From the NCBI GenBank assembly GCA_964619935.1, contig CAZUGO010000054.1:45272-109271 (forward strand): a stretch of 64,000 bases of DNA, written 5' to 3'. This document shows positions 55,193-62,785 of the stretch, one piece after another. Origin of the DNA: CAZUGO01 sp964619935. Its GTDB lineage: Bacteria > Planctomycetota > Phycisphaerae > UBA1845 > CAIVHJ01. How positions within the stretch are numbered: the first letter of the stretch is position 1; each line of letters begins with the position of its first letter. The translations under genes were made by a program, and so were the position numbers. The notes below the pieces were generated by a model, which did not search any database, had not been told where the DNA came from, and worked only from the letters and a program-made list of their open reading frames with translations.

Positions 55193-56238
55193 GATCATTC
55201 GAGCACGGCTACTTGCTGGAGACCGCGATCTCGCACCCGCTCGTGATGTCCATGCGCGTGCTCGGCGAGTTTCGCGGTAGGCAAGGTCTCTACGCCGACC
55301 AGTTCCCCGAAGTCTTGGAAACCCTCCGTCAGGTTGCCATGGTGCAAAGCACCGAATCTTCCAACCGCATCGAGGGCATTACCGTCCTTCCCGAGCGTCT
55401 CGCCGATCTGGTCACGAAGAAGATCAAGCCACGCGACCGCTCCGAGCAGGAGGTGGCCGGGTATCGAGACGTGCTTGCGTCCATCCATGCGAACCACGCT
55501 CGAATGCAGCTCTCCACGGAGCTGATTCTTGACTGGCACCGGCTGATCTACCGCTACACCGGCGAGAAGGGAGGCCACTGGAAGAAGAAAAACAACGCCA
55601 TTCTCGAAGTCCGTCCGGACGGGCGTCAGGTCGTGCGGTTTAAGCCCGCGTCAGCAATCACGACGCCGAAGTTCATGGAGAAGCTCGTCAAGCTTCATGT
55701 CCGTGCCTTGGACGAGGCCAAGACCGATTCGCTCCTGCTCATCGCCAGCTTCGTACTCGACTTTGAGTGCATCCACCCGTTTACCGACGGCAACGGCCGC
55801 ATCGGTCGCCTGCTCACGCTGCTCCTGCTCTATCAGTGCGGCTACGAGGCCGGACGTTACATCAGCCTCGAACGAATCGTCGAGGAGAGCAAGGAGACGT
55901 ACTACGAAGCGTTGCTCCAGAGTTCGCACGGCTGGCACGACGCCCAGCACGACCTACGACCGTGGTGGGAATACTTCCTCGGCACGCTGACGGCCGCCTA
56001 CAAGGAGTTCGAGTCCCGCGTCGGCACGCTCACGTCCGCCAAGGGCGCCAAGCGCGAAATGGTGCGAAACGCCGTTCGGCGGCTTCCGCAGCGGTTTTCC
56101 ATCGCGGAACTCAGGAAGGCCTGTCCAGGAGTGAGCTACCCGACCCTTCAGAGGGCACTGGCCGACCTGCGCAAGGAAAAGGTGCTCCGGTGCCTTGGCC
56201 GCGGCCCGGACGCCCAATGGGAGCGAATCAGGGGCTGA
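55189..56238 (+). CDS. Fic family protein, class II
   Basis: The 349-residue protein has the full Fic core HPFTDGNGRIGR (catalytic His) for AMP transfer to target proteins. The N-terminal half carries S-N-R-I-E-G, matching the inhibitory (S/T)xxxE(G/N) helix that normally restrains the enzyme, so it is a self-inhibited class II Fic. The C-terminus (RRLPQRFSIAELRKACPGVSYPTLQRALADLRKE) is a winged-helix-like DNA-binding segment. It overlaps the small ORF before it. An inverted repeat follows 6 bases after the stop. Confidence 0.92.
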   Translation: MRSFEHGYLLETAISHPLVMSMRVLGEFRGRQGLYADQFPEVLETLRQVAMVQSTESSNRIEGITVLPERLADLVTKKIKPRDRSEQEVAGYRDVLASIHANHARMQLSTELILDWHRLIYRYTGEKGGHWKKKNNAILEVRPDGRQVVRFKPASAITTPKFMEKLVKLHVRALDEAKTDSLLLIASFVLDFECIHPFTDGNGRIGRLLTLLLLYQCGYEAGRYISLERIVEESKETYYEALLQSSHGWHDAQHDLRPWWEYFLGTLTAAYKEFESRVGTLTSAKGAKREMVRNAVRRLPQRFSIAELRKACPGVSYPTLQRALADLRKEKVLRCLGRGPDAQWERIRG

Positions 56239-56599
56239 TATGATAATCTTATCACGAATCGATTATCTGATAAGATTAGCTGGTCAGCCGCCGCGGCGTA
56301 TTGTCCGCCGGCCGAAACCTCTGCGGGCAGCAAACTGGATCATGGAGCCGCTAATGGTATCACGAAAACGCAATGCGATCCTATTCGGCCACCCGAGCCA
56401 TAGCTGCATGGGAAGGGATCGCCTATGACGGCCATGACGTCCCGGTCCCAGGATTTGCTCAACGACCGAGACCGTCTGGATCAGAAAAAGGGGAGCAGGT
56501 CAAGTGGGGAGCGACGACCATGCTGACGTTGAATAGACAGCGCTGGGCCTTCGCCAGCGTCAGGCGCAGCGGTATGGTTCACATGTGGGAGTCGAACCG
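56239..56599. repeat. intergenic region with an 11-bp inverted repeat
   Basis: Immediately after fic, TAATCTTATCA (56244-56254) and TGATAAGATTA (56268-56278) form a perfect inverted repeat around a 13-base loop. An inner GATAATC/GATTATC pair partly overlaps it. There is no T-run in a useful place, so it may be an operator or a recombination site rather than a terminator. The remaining 320 bases show no gene I can support. Confidence 0.6.
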
Positions 56600-57271
56600 T
56601 TGAAGAAATCGAAAGCGCAGCAAGGGTCACCAAAGCGCCAGTACAAGATGACCGTCGCCGGTCAGTTGTTCAAGCATCTGGGACTTCAGATGTATTCGGG
56701 GGCCGTTCCGGCAATTTCCGAGCTGATATCCAACGCCTACGACGCGATGGCCAAGAACGTCTGGATCACGATCCCAACGAACCGTCCCATCGAAGCGACG
56801 GACCAGATCATCGTCAAGGATGACGGTCACGGAATGACGTTTGACGAGTCGAACGACTTGTACTTGTCGGTGGGCAGGAACCGCCGCAGCGGGGCGAGCG
56901 AGTGGACGACCGCGTACAACCGCCTCAAGCCGCGAAAGGTGCAAGGCCGCAAGGGCATTGGAAAGCTTGCGGGTTTCGGTATCGCTGACAGGATCGAAGT
57001 TCGATCGGCGCGAAACAAAGAGGTTTCGCACTTCGCGTTGGATTTCAACGCGCTGACGCAAAGTCAGAGCTTCGCGGATACGAACGGGTACCTTCCTGAG
57101 GCGCTCGCCGATGATGCCCGAGCAACAAAGGAAAGGTGCAAACGCCGCCGCTCAGGTCGAAGAACCAAGGCGTCTGTGCCAGCTTCCCGCGCACGAAGAC
57201 CACGAACCAGACCGCGGCCCGGATTTCCTACGGCTGGCAAACGCGCTGTCTGCGTTGTACCCTCGCGATAG
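56600..57271 (+). pseudogene. GHKL-type ATPase gene, 3' truncated
   Basis: The first 170 residues are a good GHKL (HSP90/MutL/histidine-kinase) ATP-binding domain: ISELISNAYDA (N box), DDGHGMT (G1) and GRKGIGKLAGFG (G2). Related proteins usually run several hundred residues further. Here the sequence after ALADDARATKER turns into an arginine-rich stretch that looks like a wrong frame, and ends at 57271. TTG 56600 is the likely start, with GGGAG eight bases upstream. It is probably a broken gene or a deletion junction. Confidence 0.7.
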
Positions 57272-57320
57272 CGAAGAGAAACGGCTTTTGGACGCGATGC
57301 TGCTGGCGGTGGCGAGGTGA
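57111..57320 (+). pseudogene. orphan 3' gene end, possibly of a DUF1156-type methyltransferase
   Basis: In a different frame from the GHKL gene, residues ending DFLRLANALSALYPRDSEEKRLLDAML read like a genuine protein C-terminus. From memory, similar endings occur in DUF1156 DNA methyltransferases, whose usual neighbour is a DUF499 ATPase; a DUF499 gene is present at 59225. A deletion joining the start of a GHKL gene to the end of a DUF1156 gene would explain this. The family link is tentative. Confidence 0.4.
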
Positions 57321-57407
57321 GGAAGTTTCAGAACGGGTGGTTGCCACCCAAGCGGAAAGCGAGTGTAAACGTATGATACTGTTGGACACAGAGAGGGCAG
57401 GTGACGT

Positions 57408-58247
57408 ATGAACGATATCGAGACATCGCTGCCGGACTTCCGCGACCCGCCGGTTGCCGAAGTGGCGCTATCCGTTCAGTTTGACGCCCTCAGTGCCTTG
57501 CGCACACCGCAACTCGGCCTGCTGTGGCAAGAGTTCCGAGATCGGCTTCCAGTCACAGAAGAGCATCCACCGCTTGATCCGGTGATAGAGCGGTTCGGCG
57601 TGCTGCCGACACGAACGGGCGCTGTACGTGTTGAAATGCTGAAAGGCCCTCCGACCCCACGATGTTGGTTCCTCAATAAGGAGGGTACGGAGCTCGTTCA
57701 GGTTCAGCAGGATCGCTTCGTGCGGAATTGGCGCAAGGTCGGAGACGCGAGCACGTACCCGCGTTACGAGAAGCACCTTCGGCCCAGCCTTGAATCCGAA
57801 CTCAAGCGCTTCCAAGCCTTCCTCCAACGCGAGCAACTTGGAGACCTGAAGCCCAATCAGTGCGAGGTGACATACCTGAATTCTATTGCGGCCGACGAGG
57901 GCTGGCAGGCACACGGCGAACTTGGTGAGGTGATAACCGTTTTTCAACGATCGTTCAGCGACGACTTTCTCAATGCTCCGGAAGACGCAGGCCTGCGGTT
58001 GCGCTTCTTGATACCCGATCAAACAGGTAAACCAATTGGCCGTCTCCACATTGCGATCGATCCTGGCCACCGCAGCGGCGACAACCAGCCCCTCTTCATC
58101 ATGAACCTGACCGCGCGCGGTGCTCCGTGCGGTGATGGAATAGACGGTGTCCTGGGATTCCTGGACCTCGGGCGCGAGTGGGTCGTTCGTGGGTTTGCGT
58201 CGATAACGACGCCAAAAATGCACAAACTGTGGGGTCGAAACAAATGA
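57408..58247 (+). CDS. TIGR04255 family protein, copy B
   Basis: The 279-residue protein is a paralogue of copy A: PPVAEVALSVQF, CWFLNKEGTELVQVQQDRFVRNWRKV, NQCEVTYLNSI, and the end FLDLGREWVVRGFASIT. AGGT and surrounding purines lie before the ATG. Its stop overlaps the start of the next gene as ATGA, the same arrangement as in cassette A but with an unrelated partner. Confidence 0.87.
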   Translation: MNDIETSLPDFRDPPVAEVALSVQFDALSALRTPQLGLLWQEFRDRLPVTEEHPPLDPVIERFGVLPTRTGAVRVEMLKGPPTPRCWFLNKEGTELVQVQQDRFVRNWRKVGDASTYPRYEKHLRPSLESELKRFQAFLQREQLGDLKPNQCEVTYLNSIAADEGWQAHGELGEVITVFQRSFSDDFLNAPEDAGLRLRFLIPDQTGKPIGRLHIAIDPGHRSGDNQPLFIMNLTARGAPCGDGIDGVLGFLDLGREWVVRGFASITTPKMHKLWGRNK

Positions 58248-58783
58248 CGCTCATTACTGCAGAACCAGGAACGAAAAATCGCCTTACTGACCGAGACTGG
58301 CAGGCCTCGAATACCACGAGCACTCTGCCCGTTTGGGCGACGCTCACCGAGGCCGTAACCGCTCGGCGCGAGTTCCAGTTCCCGTTCGAGGGAGGGAAAT
58401 TGATGGTTGAGATTGTCGGAGATCCGCCCGCGTGGGTTGAGCCGACGGTCCAATCGCTGGGAATGCTCCTCCAACTTGGTCCGAATTGGGACAGCTATGG
58501 TGGCTCGCCCATCGCCCCAAGGTGCGTTGCCGCGGCGCTCGATCTGGTTTTTGGCGCTTTGCCTTACGACACCCCGGTGCCGTCCGTGGTGCCCACCAGT
58601 GGGGGCGGGCTCCAGCTTGAGTGGCATACTCGTGGCGCGGAGCTCGAGGTTGAGTTTCTCTCCGCAACGCGCGTCAGAGGGCTGTTCGAAGACGCGACCA
58701 GCGGTAGAAGGTGGGAGAAGGACCTGAGCTTTGATCTCCGTCCCCTTGTGGAAGCTATTTCGACGCTGTCACAGCGACAGTAA
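58244..58783 (+). CDS. partner protein of cassette B, unknown function
   Basis: The 179-residue protein starts within the stop of copy B. A central block, LLQLGPNWDSYGG, then SPIAPRCVAAALDLV, and PSVVPTSGGGLQLEWHTRGAELEVEF, looks like a compact alpha/beta domain found in many small proteins next to toxin or defence genes. I know no function. No membrane segment. Confidence 0.65.
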   Translation: MTLITAEPGTKNRLTDRDWQASNTTSTLPVWATLTEAVTARREFQFPFEGGKLMVEIVGDPPAWVEPTVQSLGMLLQLGPNWDSYGGSPIAPRCVAAALDLVFGALPYDTPVPSVVPTSGGGLQLEWHTRGAELEVEFLSATRVRGLFEDATSGRRWEKDLSFDLRPLVEAISTLSQRQ

Positions 58784-58800
58784 GTACGGGGGACCGCTCA

Positions 58801-59202
58801 ATGGCTTCCGAGAGGCTCGTTGACGATGCCACGATTGGAAACGATGCCGAGCTGTGGCGCCGAATCCATCCCCAATGGGTTGTTCCCGATGGGAACACCG
58901 GAAGTGTACGTGTCAGTTCGGCCGCGTTTGACAATAGCCCGGATGGAAGCCCGACTTCAGTGCTGCTCGCAGGCTTGGTGCGACAGACAGATCGAGGGGC
59001 CGAGGACGTGATCGCGGGTTTTGATGGGTACTTTCTAGCCGCACTCACCGCCGGACAAGCGCGGGATTGCCAACAGGGGGTTGCGCGTAACCCGCTCGAA
59101 GACGAGCCAGCCCATGCGTACGTGTTCGGTCAGAAAACGAAACCTCTCAAGCGCTGCCTGGCCCGCCACGCCACATGGGTGATCGCGCCTTCGGGGTCTT
59201 GA
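58801..59202 (+). CDS. small unknown protein downstream in cassette B
   Basis: The 133-residue protein begins 17 bases after the preceding gene with a GGGGGA box nearby. It opens LWRRIHPQWVVPDGN, continues SSAAFDNSPDGSPTSVLLAG, and ends HAYVFGQKTKPLKRCLARHATWV. These blocks look like a conserved family that I recall seeing in accessory DNA next to similar small genes, without a known function. It precedes the DUF499 gene by 22 bases. Confidence 0.6.
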   Translation: MASERLVDDATIGNDAELWRRIHPQWVVPDGNTGSVRVSSAAFDNSPDGSPTSVLLAGLVRQTDRGAEDVIAGFDGYFLAALTAGQARDCQQGVARNPLEDEPAHAYVFGQKTKPLKRCLARHATWVIAPSGS

Positions 59203-59224
59203 TACTGGAGGTCGCTGAACGCCA

Positions 59225-61990
59225 ATGGATGCTTGGTACAAAGTCGTCACGCCACGCAAGGAAGTCCGCGAGGGACGTTCGTTCAACCCGGACGAGTTCG
59301 CCATCGCATTGGAGCAGGTTGTCGCGGGAACGGCCCCCGATGACTATCGCGACCCGACGCAGTTCTTCGCTCGGACGTGCTTCACCCGCGCCCTTCGCGA
59401 CCACGCAGGCCTGGCGTTGCGACGGCTTGCGGGCAAGACGGATAACACGTCGCCCGTGCTCGCGCTCATTACCCAATTCGGCGGCGGTAAGGCGCACACG
59501 CTGGCGACGCTCTTCCACCTGATCAAGGCCCCGAAGCCATCATCACAGAACGAGGGCGTTCAAGGACTGCTCACCGCGGCCGGTTTGTCGGACATTCCCA
59601 AAGCGCGCGTAGCCGTCTTTGTCGGCAACGCTTGGGACCCTTCCGAGGGACGTGAGACACCGTGGCTGGATATCGCCAACCAACTCGCCGGCGCTGACGG
59701 CGTAAAGGCCCTTGGACCGGAGGCCAGGTCCAAGCCACCGGGCACGGACAATCTGAGGAAGCTCTTCGCGGCGGCCGGCGGAAACGTGCTGATCCTCTGC
59801 GATGAGGTGCTCAACTACCTCTCGCGTCACCGTGACCAGGCAGAGGGGTTCCGCGATTTTCTCGGCAATCTCGTCCGGAGCCTGACAGGCATGAGCGGTG
59901 CGGCCGCCGTGATGAGCCTGCCGCAGAGCAAGCCCGAGATGAGCGACTGGGACTTGCGCTGGCAGGAGATCATCGCCAAGGAGGTCAACCGCGTCGCGAA
60001 GAACCTGATCTCCAACGACGAAGCCGAGATCAGCGAGGTTGTTCGCCGCCGTCTCTTTGAGGACCTTGGCGGCGGCAAGCTGCGGGCCAACGTCGCCCGT
60101 GCATACGCCGATTGGTGTTTCGAGCGGCGCGCCCAGCTTCCGCCGGAGTGGACGGCCGTCGATACGGCAGCAACGGAAAAGAAAGCCCGCGAGTTCCTGC
60201 AACAGCGCTTCGAGGCGTGCTATCCGTTTCATCCGGCCACGCTCTCCGTCTTTCAACGCAAATGGCAAGCGTTGCTCCAGTATCAGCAGACCCGCGGCAC
60301 GCTGGCGATGCTGGCCCAGTGGATTTCGTGGGCTTATCGAGATGCGTTCCGCAGCGCCCGCCGCGAACCGCTCATTACGCTGGGATCGGCTCCGCTCAAC
60401 GTGCCCGAGTTTCGCGCGGTTGTGCTCAGCCAACTCGGCGAGCCGCGGCTCAGCACGGCCATCGAAACGGACATCGCCGGTGAGCAGTCCCACGCGAAGG
60501 CCCTCGACGCGGACACCAAGGGACCGCTCCGCGACATTCATCGCCGGGTTGGAGCGACGATCCTCTTTGAATCATCGGGCGGGCAGGTCGATAAAGTCGC
60601 GCACCTTCCGGAGCTGCGATTCGCCATCGGTGAACCAGAAATCGACACGACTTCGGTTGATACGGCCGCCTTTGCCCTCGAATCCAAGGCCTTCTTCGTC
60701 AGCCGCGTCGGATCAGACGGTTTCAGGCTCTACCACAAGGCGACGATCCGCAAGGCGGTCAGCGACCGCCGTGCATCGCTTGATGAGGAAAACGAGGTCA
60801 AGCCACGGATGCGCGCCGTCGCGAAGGGCGAGTTCGACCACGGCGCGACCATTCCAATCGTTCCCTTCCCAGCCGACGGCACGGCGATTCAGGACTCTCC
60901 CAAGCTCACGCTCATCGTTGTGGACCCGGAATGGGACTGGAACGGCGCGGGCGGGTTGCGTCAGCGCATTGCCGAATGGACCAAACAGCGGGGTTCCTCC
61001 CCACGGCTGTATCCGGGGTCGCTCGTGTGGTGCATCCGAAAACCCGGACGGGACCTCCGCGACAAGATCGAACTTTGCCTTGCCTGGGAGCGCGTACGGC
61101 GGGATATTGCTGAAGGAACGCTCGGATTGGATTACGACCGAGCCGACCGGGCGGATATTCAAGCGAAGGTAACGGACGCCGATGAAGCGGCGAAGGATGA
61201 GGTATGGGCGGCGTATCGCTTCGTCGTCATCTTCGACGCGCAGGAGCCGGAAGGCCTGAAAGTCATCGACCTTGGCGCCGGCCACGCGAGCGCCAACGAA
61301 ACACTTTGCGGCCGGATCATCACGGCCCTGAAATCGCAGGCATTGCTCAACGAGTCCGTTGGCGCGGGCTACATCGATCGCAACTGGCCACCCGCACTCA
61401 AGGAGGCCGGTGCATGGCCGCTCAAGAGTCTTCGACAGAGCTTTCTGAACGGTTCGTTGACACGCCTCCTCGACCCCGACAGCATCCTTCGCAACAAGAT
61501 CACCGAGTTCGTCCGCACGGGCGCATTCGGGTTGGCATCCGGCCTTGCAGCAGACGGCGCATACGAACGGCTGTGGTTCAATGAATCCATCGGCCCGGAT
61601 GAAGTCGCATTCGAGGACGGTGTTTTTTTGTTGACGAAAGCTAGAGCGGAGCAGCTTAGAAGGACGCCGACTCCAACGGGGCCGGCACCGATCGACGAAC
61701 CGCCTCGTCCTCCGTTGACTGGCGAGACACCGCCGACTCCAACGGGGGTTGAAACAGGACCGCCAGTTCGCCCCCAGGCGCGAACACTCCGGCTCCGTGG
61801 CGATATTCCTCCGGAAATCTGGAATCGGCTCGGAACAAGACTCTTGCCCAAGTTGCGTTCTGGAACCGAGCTTCGCGTCGGCATCGACTTCTCTGTTACG
61901 CTCTCGCCCGACACCGCAGCGACCCTTGAGCAGGAACTTCGGCAAGCGATTAGGGACCTGGGCCTCGAAGGTGCCATCCGCATCGAATGA
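59225..61990 (+). CDS. DUF499 family P-loop ATPase with altered Walker A
   Basis: The 921-residue protein has the DUF499 layout. The Walker A segment at 86-92 is G-G-G-K-A-H-T, where family members I recall have G-G-G-K-(T/S)-H-T. Walker B is NVLILCDEVLNYL. The remaining length contains RGTLAMLAQWISWAYR, and a proline-rich linker near 810-850 before a small C-terminal domain. DUF499 genes usually sit with DUF1156 methyltransferases in anti-phage loci, which are missing here apart from the possible fragment at 57111. Loss of the Walker A Thr should weaken Mg-ATP binding. Confidence 0.85.
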   Translation: MDAWYKVVTPRKEVREGRSFNPDEFAIALEQVVAGTAPDDYRDPTQFFARTCFTRALRDHAGLALRRLAGKTDNTSPVLALITQFGGGKAHTLATLFHLIKAPKPSSQNEGVQGLLTAAGLSDIPKARVAVFVGNAWDPSEGRETPWLDIANQLAGADGVKALGPEARSKPPGTDNLRKLFAAAGGNVLILCDEVLNYLSRHRDQAEGFRDFLGNLVRSLTGMSGAAAVMSLPQSKPEMSDWDLRWQEIIAKEVNRVAKNLISNDEAEISEVVRRRLFEDLGGGKLRANVARAYADWCFERRAQLPPEWTAVDTAATEKKAREFLQQRFEACYPFHPATLSVFQRKWQALLQYQQTRGTLAMLAQWISWAYRDAFRSARREPLITLGSAPLNVPEFRAVVLSQLGEPRLSTAIETDIAGEQSHAKALDADTKGPLRDIHRRVGATILFESSGGQVDKVAHLPELRFAIGEPEIDTTSVDTAAFALESKAFFVSRVGSDGFRLYHKATIRKAVSDRRASLDEENEVKPRMRAVAKGEFDHGATIPIVPFPADGTAIQDSPKLTLIVVDPEWDWNGAGGLRQRIAEWTKQRGSSPRLYPGSLVWCIRKPGRDLRDKIELCLAWERVRRDIAEGTLGLDYDRADRADIQAKVTDADEAAKDEVWAAYRFVVIFDAQEPEGLKVIDLGAGHASANETLCGRIITALKSQALLNESVGAGYIDRNWPPALKEAGAWPLKSLRQSFLNGSLTRLLDPDSILRNKITEFVRTGAFGLASGLAADGAYERLWFNESIGPDEVAFEDGVFLLTKARAEQLRRTPTPTGPAPIDEPPRPPLTGETPPTPTGVETGPPVRPQARTLRLRGDIPPEIWNRLGTRLLPKLRSGTELRVGIDFSVTLSPDTAATLEQELRQAIRDLGLEGAIRIE

Positions 61991-61999
61991 CCGAATGAC

Positions 62000-62686
62000 C
62001 TAAGCTCGCGGATCGCTTTCTGAGCTGATGTGGGCGACATCTAATCTCTCGTTGACTATTGGTTCCGGCGCTACTTCCCCGAACGGCCTGAGAATCCGCC
62101 GCCGCCAGGGCACAGCCTCAATCGGCACGCGGTCGAAGCCGGCGGCTTGGCGAGCCCGGTTGACTGCCCGCCAAATGTTCAGCAGTTGCACGCGGACCGG
62201 AGCGTAAGGCTGAAAGCCCACGCCGGCGAAGTCGGCCGCGAGCGTCCCCGCGGAGCGGTGACACGCCCGCTCCAGAAGCCACGCCTTGAGCCGGCGATAT
62301 TCGCCCGGCTCAATTCGCACGCTCACGCGACCGTTTCGCACGGAGAGCGAGTAGCCCGCGAACTTGATGGGAACCCGGCGGGCATCTCTGACTTGGCCGG
62401 CTTCCTCTTCAAAGAAGGGGTGCTTCCCGTGCGTGGCGAGCAGCAGGAACGACCGGCCGTGCCGGATGTATTGCACGTTCGCCAGGCCCGCCCGCTTTCG
62501 CCGGCACCGTTCTTTCTGGCTCGCTTCGATGCGATACTTGGCGACGAGTTTCCCATCGACGGTTGCGGAATCTTTGCCCGCGGGCACGGAGCCGGCGACA
62601 TAGAAAAAATACCCGCGGGCTAAGTAGCTCACGGCGACCTGTTGCACCAGGCCGTCGATGGATTCCGCTACGCAGCGATACGTCAT
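62000..62686 (-). CDS. conserved protein of unknown function near a transposase
   Basis: The 228-residue protein starts at ATG 62686. It has conserved-looking blocks: VQQVAVSYLARGYFFYVAGSVP, YRIEASQKERCRRKRAGLAN, FLLLATHGKHPFFEEE and IKFAGYSLSVRNG, then a basic end. I recall relatives being common beside transposases in planctomycete genomes, but no function. The 5' leader contains the ACAGGC/GCCTGT palindrome (62693-62707). It converges with the DUF499 gene, leaving 9 bases. Confidence 0.65.
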   Translation of the reverse strand: MTYRCVAESIDGLVQQVAVSYLARGYFFYVAGSVPAGKDSATVDGKLVAKYRIEASQKERCRRKRAGLANVQYIRHGRSFLLLATHGKHPFFEEEAGQVRDARRVPIKFAGYSLSVRNGRVSVRIEPGEYRRLKAWLLERACHRSAGTLAADFAGVGFQPYAPVRVQLLNIWRAVNRARQAAGFDRVPIEAVPWRRRILRPFGEVAPEPIVNERLDVAHISSESDPRA

Positions 62687-62692
62687 GCTCCC

Positions 62693-62707
62693 ACAGGCGG
62701 TGCCTGT
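62693..62707 (-). repeat. short palindrome before the unknown gene
   Basis: ACAGGC and GCCTGT flank a three-base centre just 7 bases upstream of the ATG at 62686. It could be an operator or part of a dispersed repeat; the window contains no second exact copy that I found. Confidence 0.4.
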
Positions 62708-62785
62708 CCCCCGTGCCGTTTTGAGCCAAGGGCTCATAGCAAAATAAACTAAAGGAATGTGCACTGATTTGGCCGATGGAAGGAT

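Noticed and set aside
56483..56510. AAAAAGGGGAGCAGGTCAAG resembling motifs near REP-associated transposases
   Set aside because: A single imperfect copy with no Y1-type transposase nearby; not enough to call an element.
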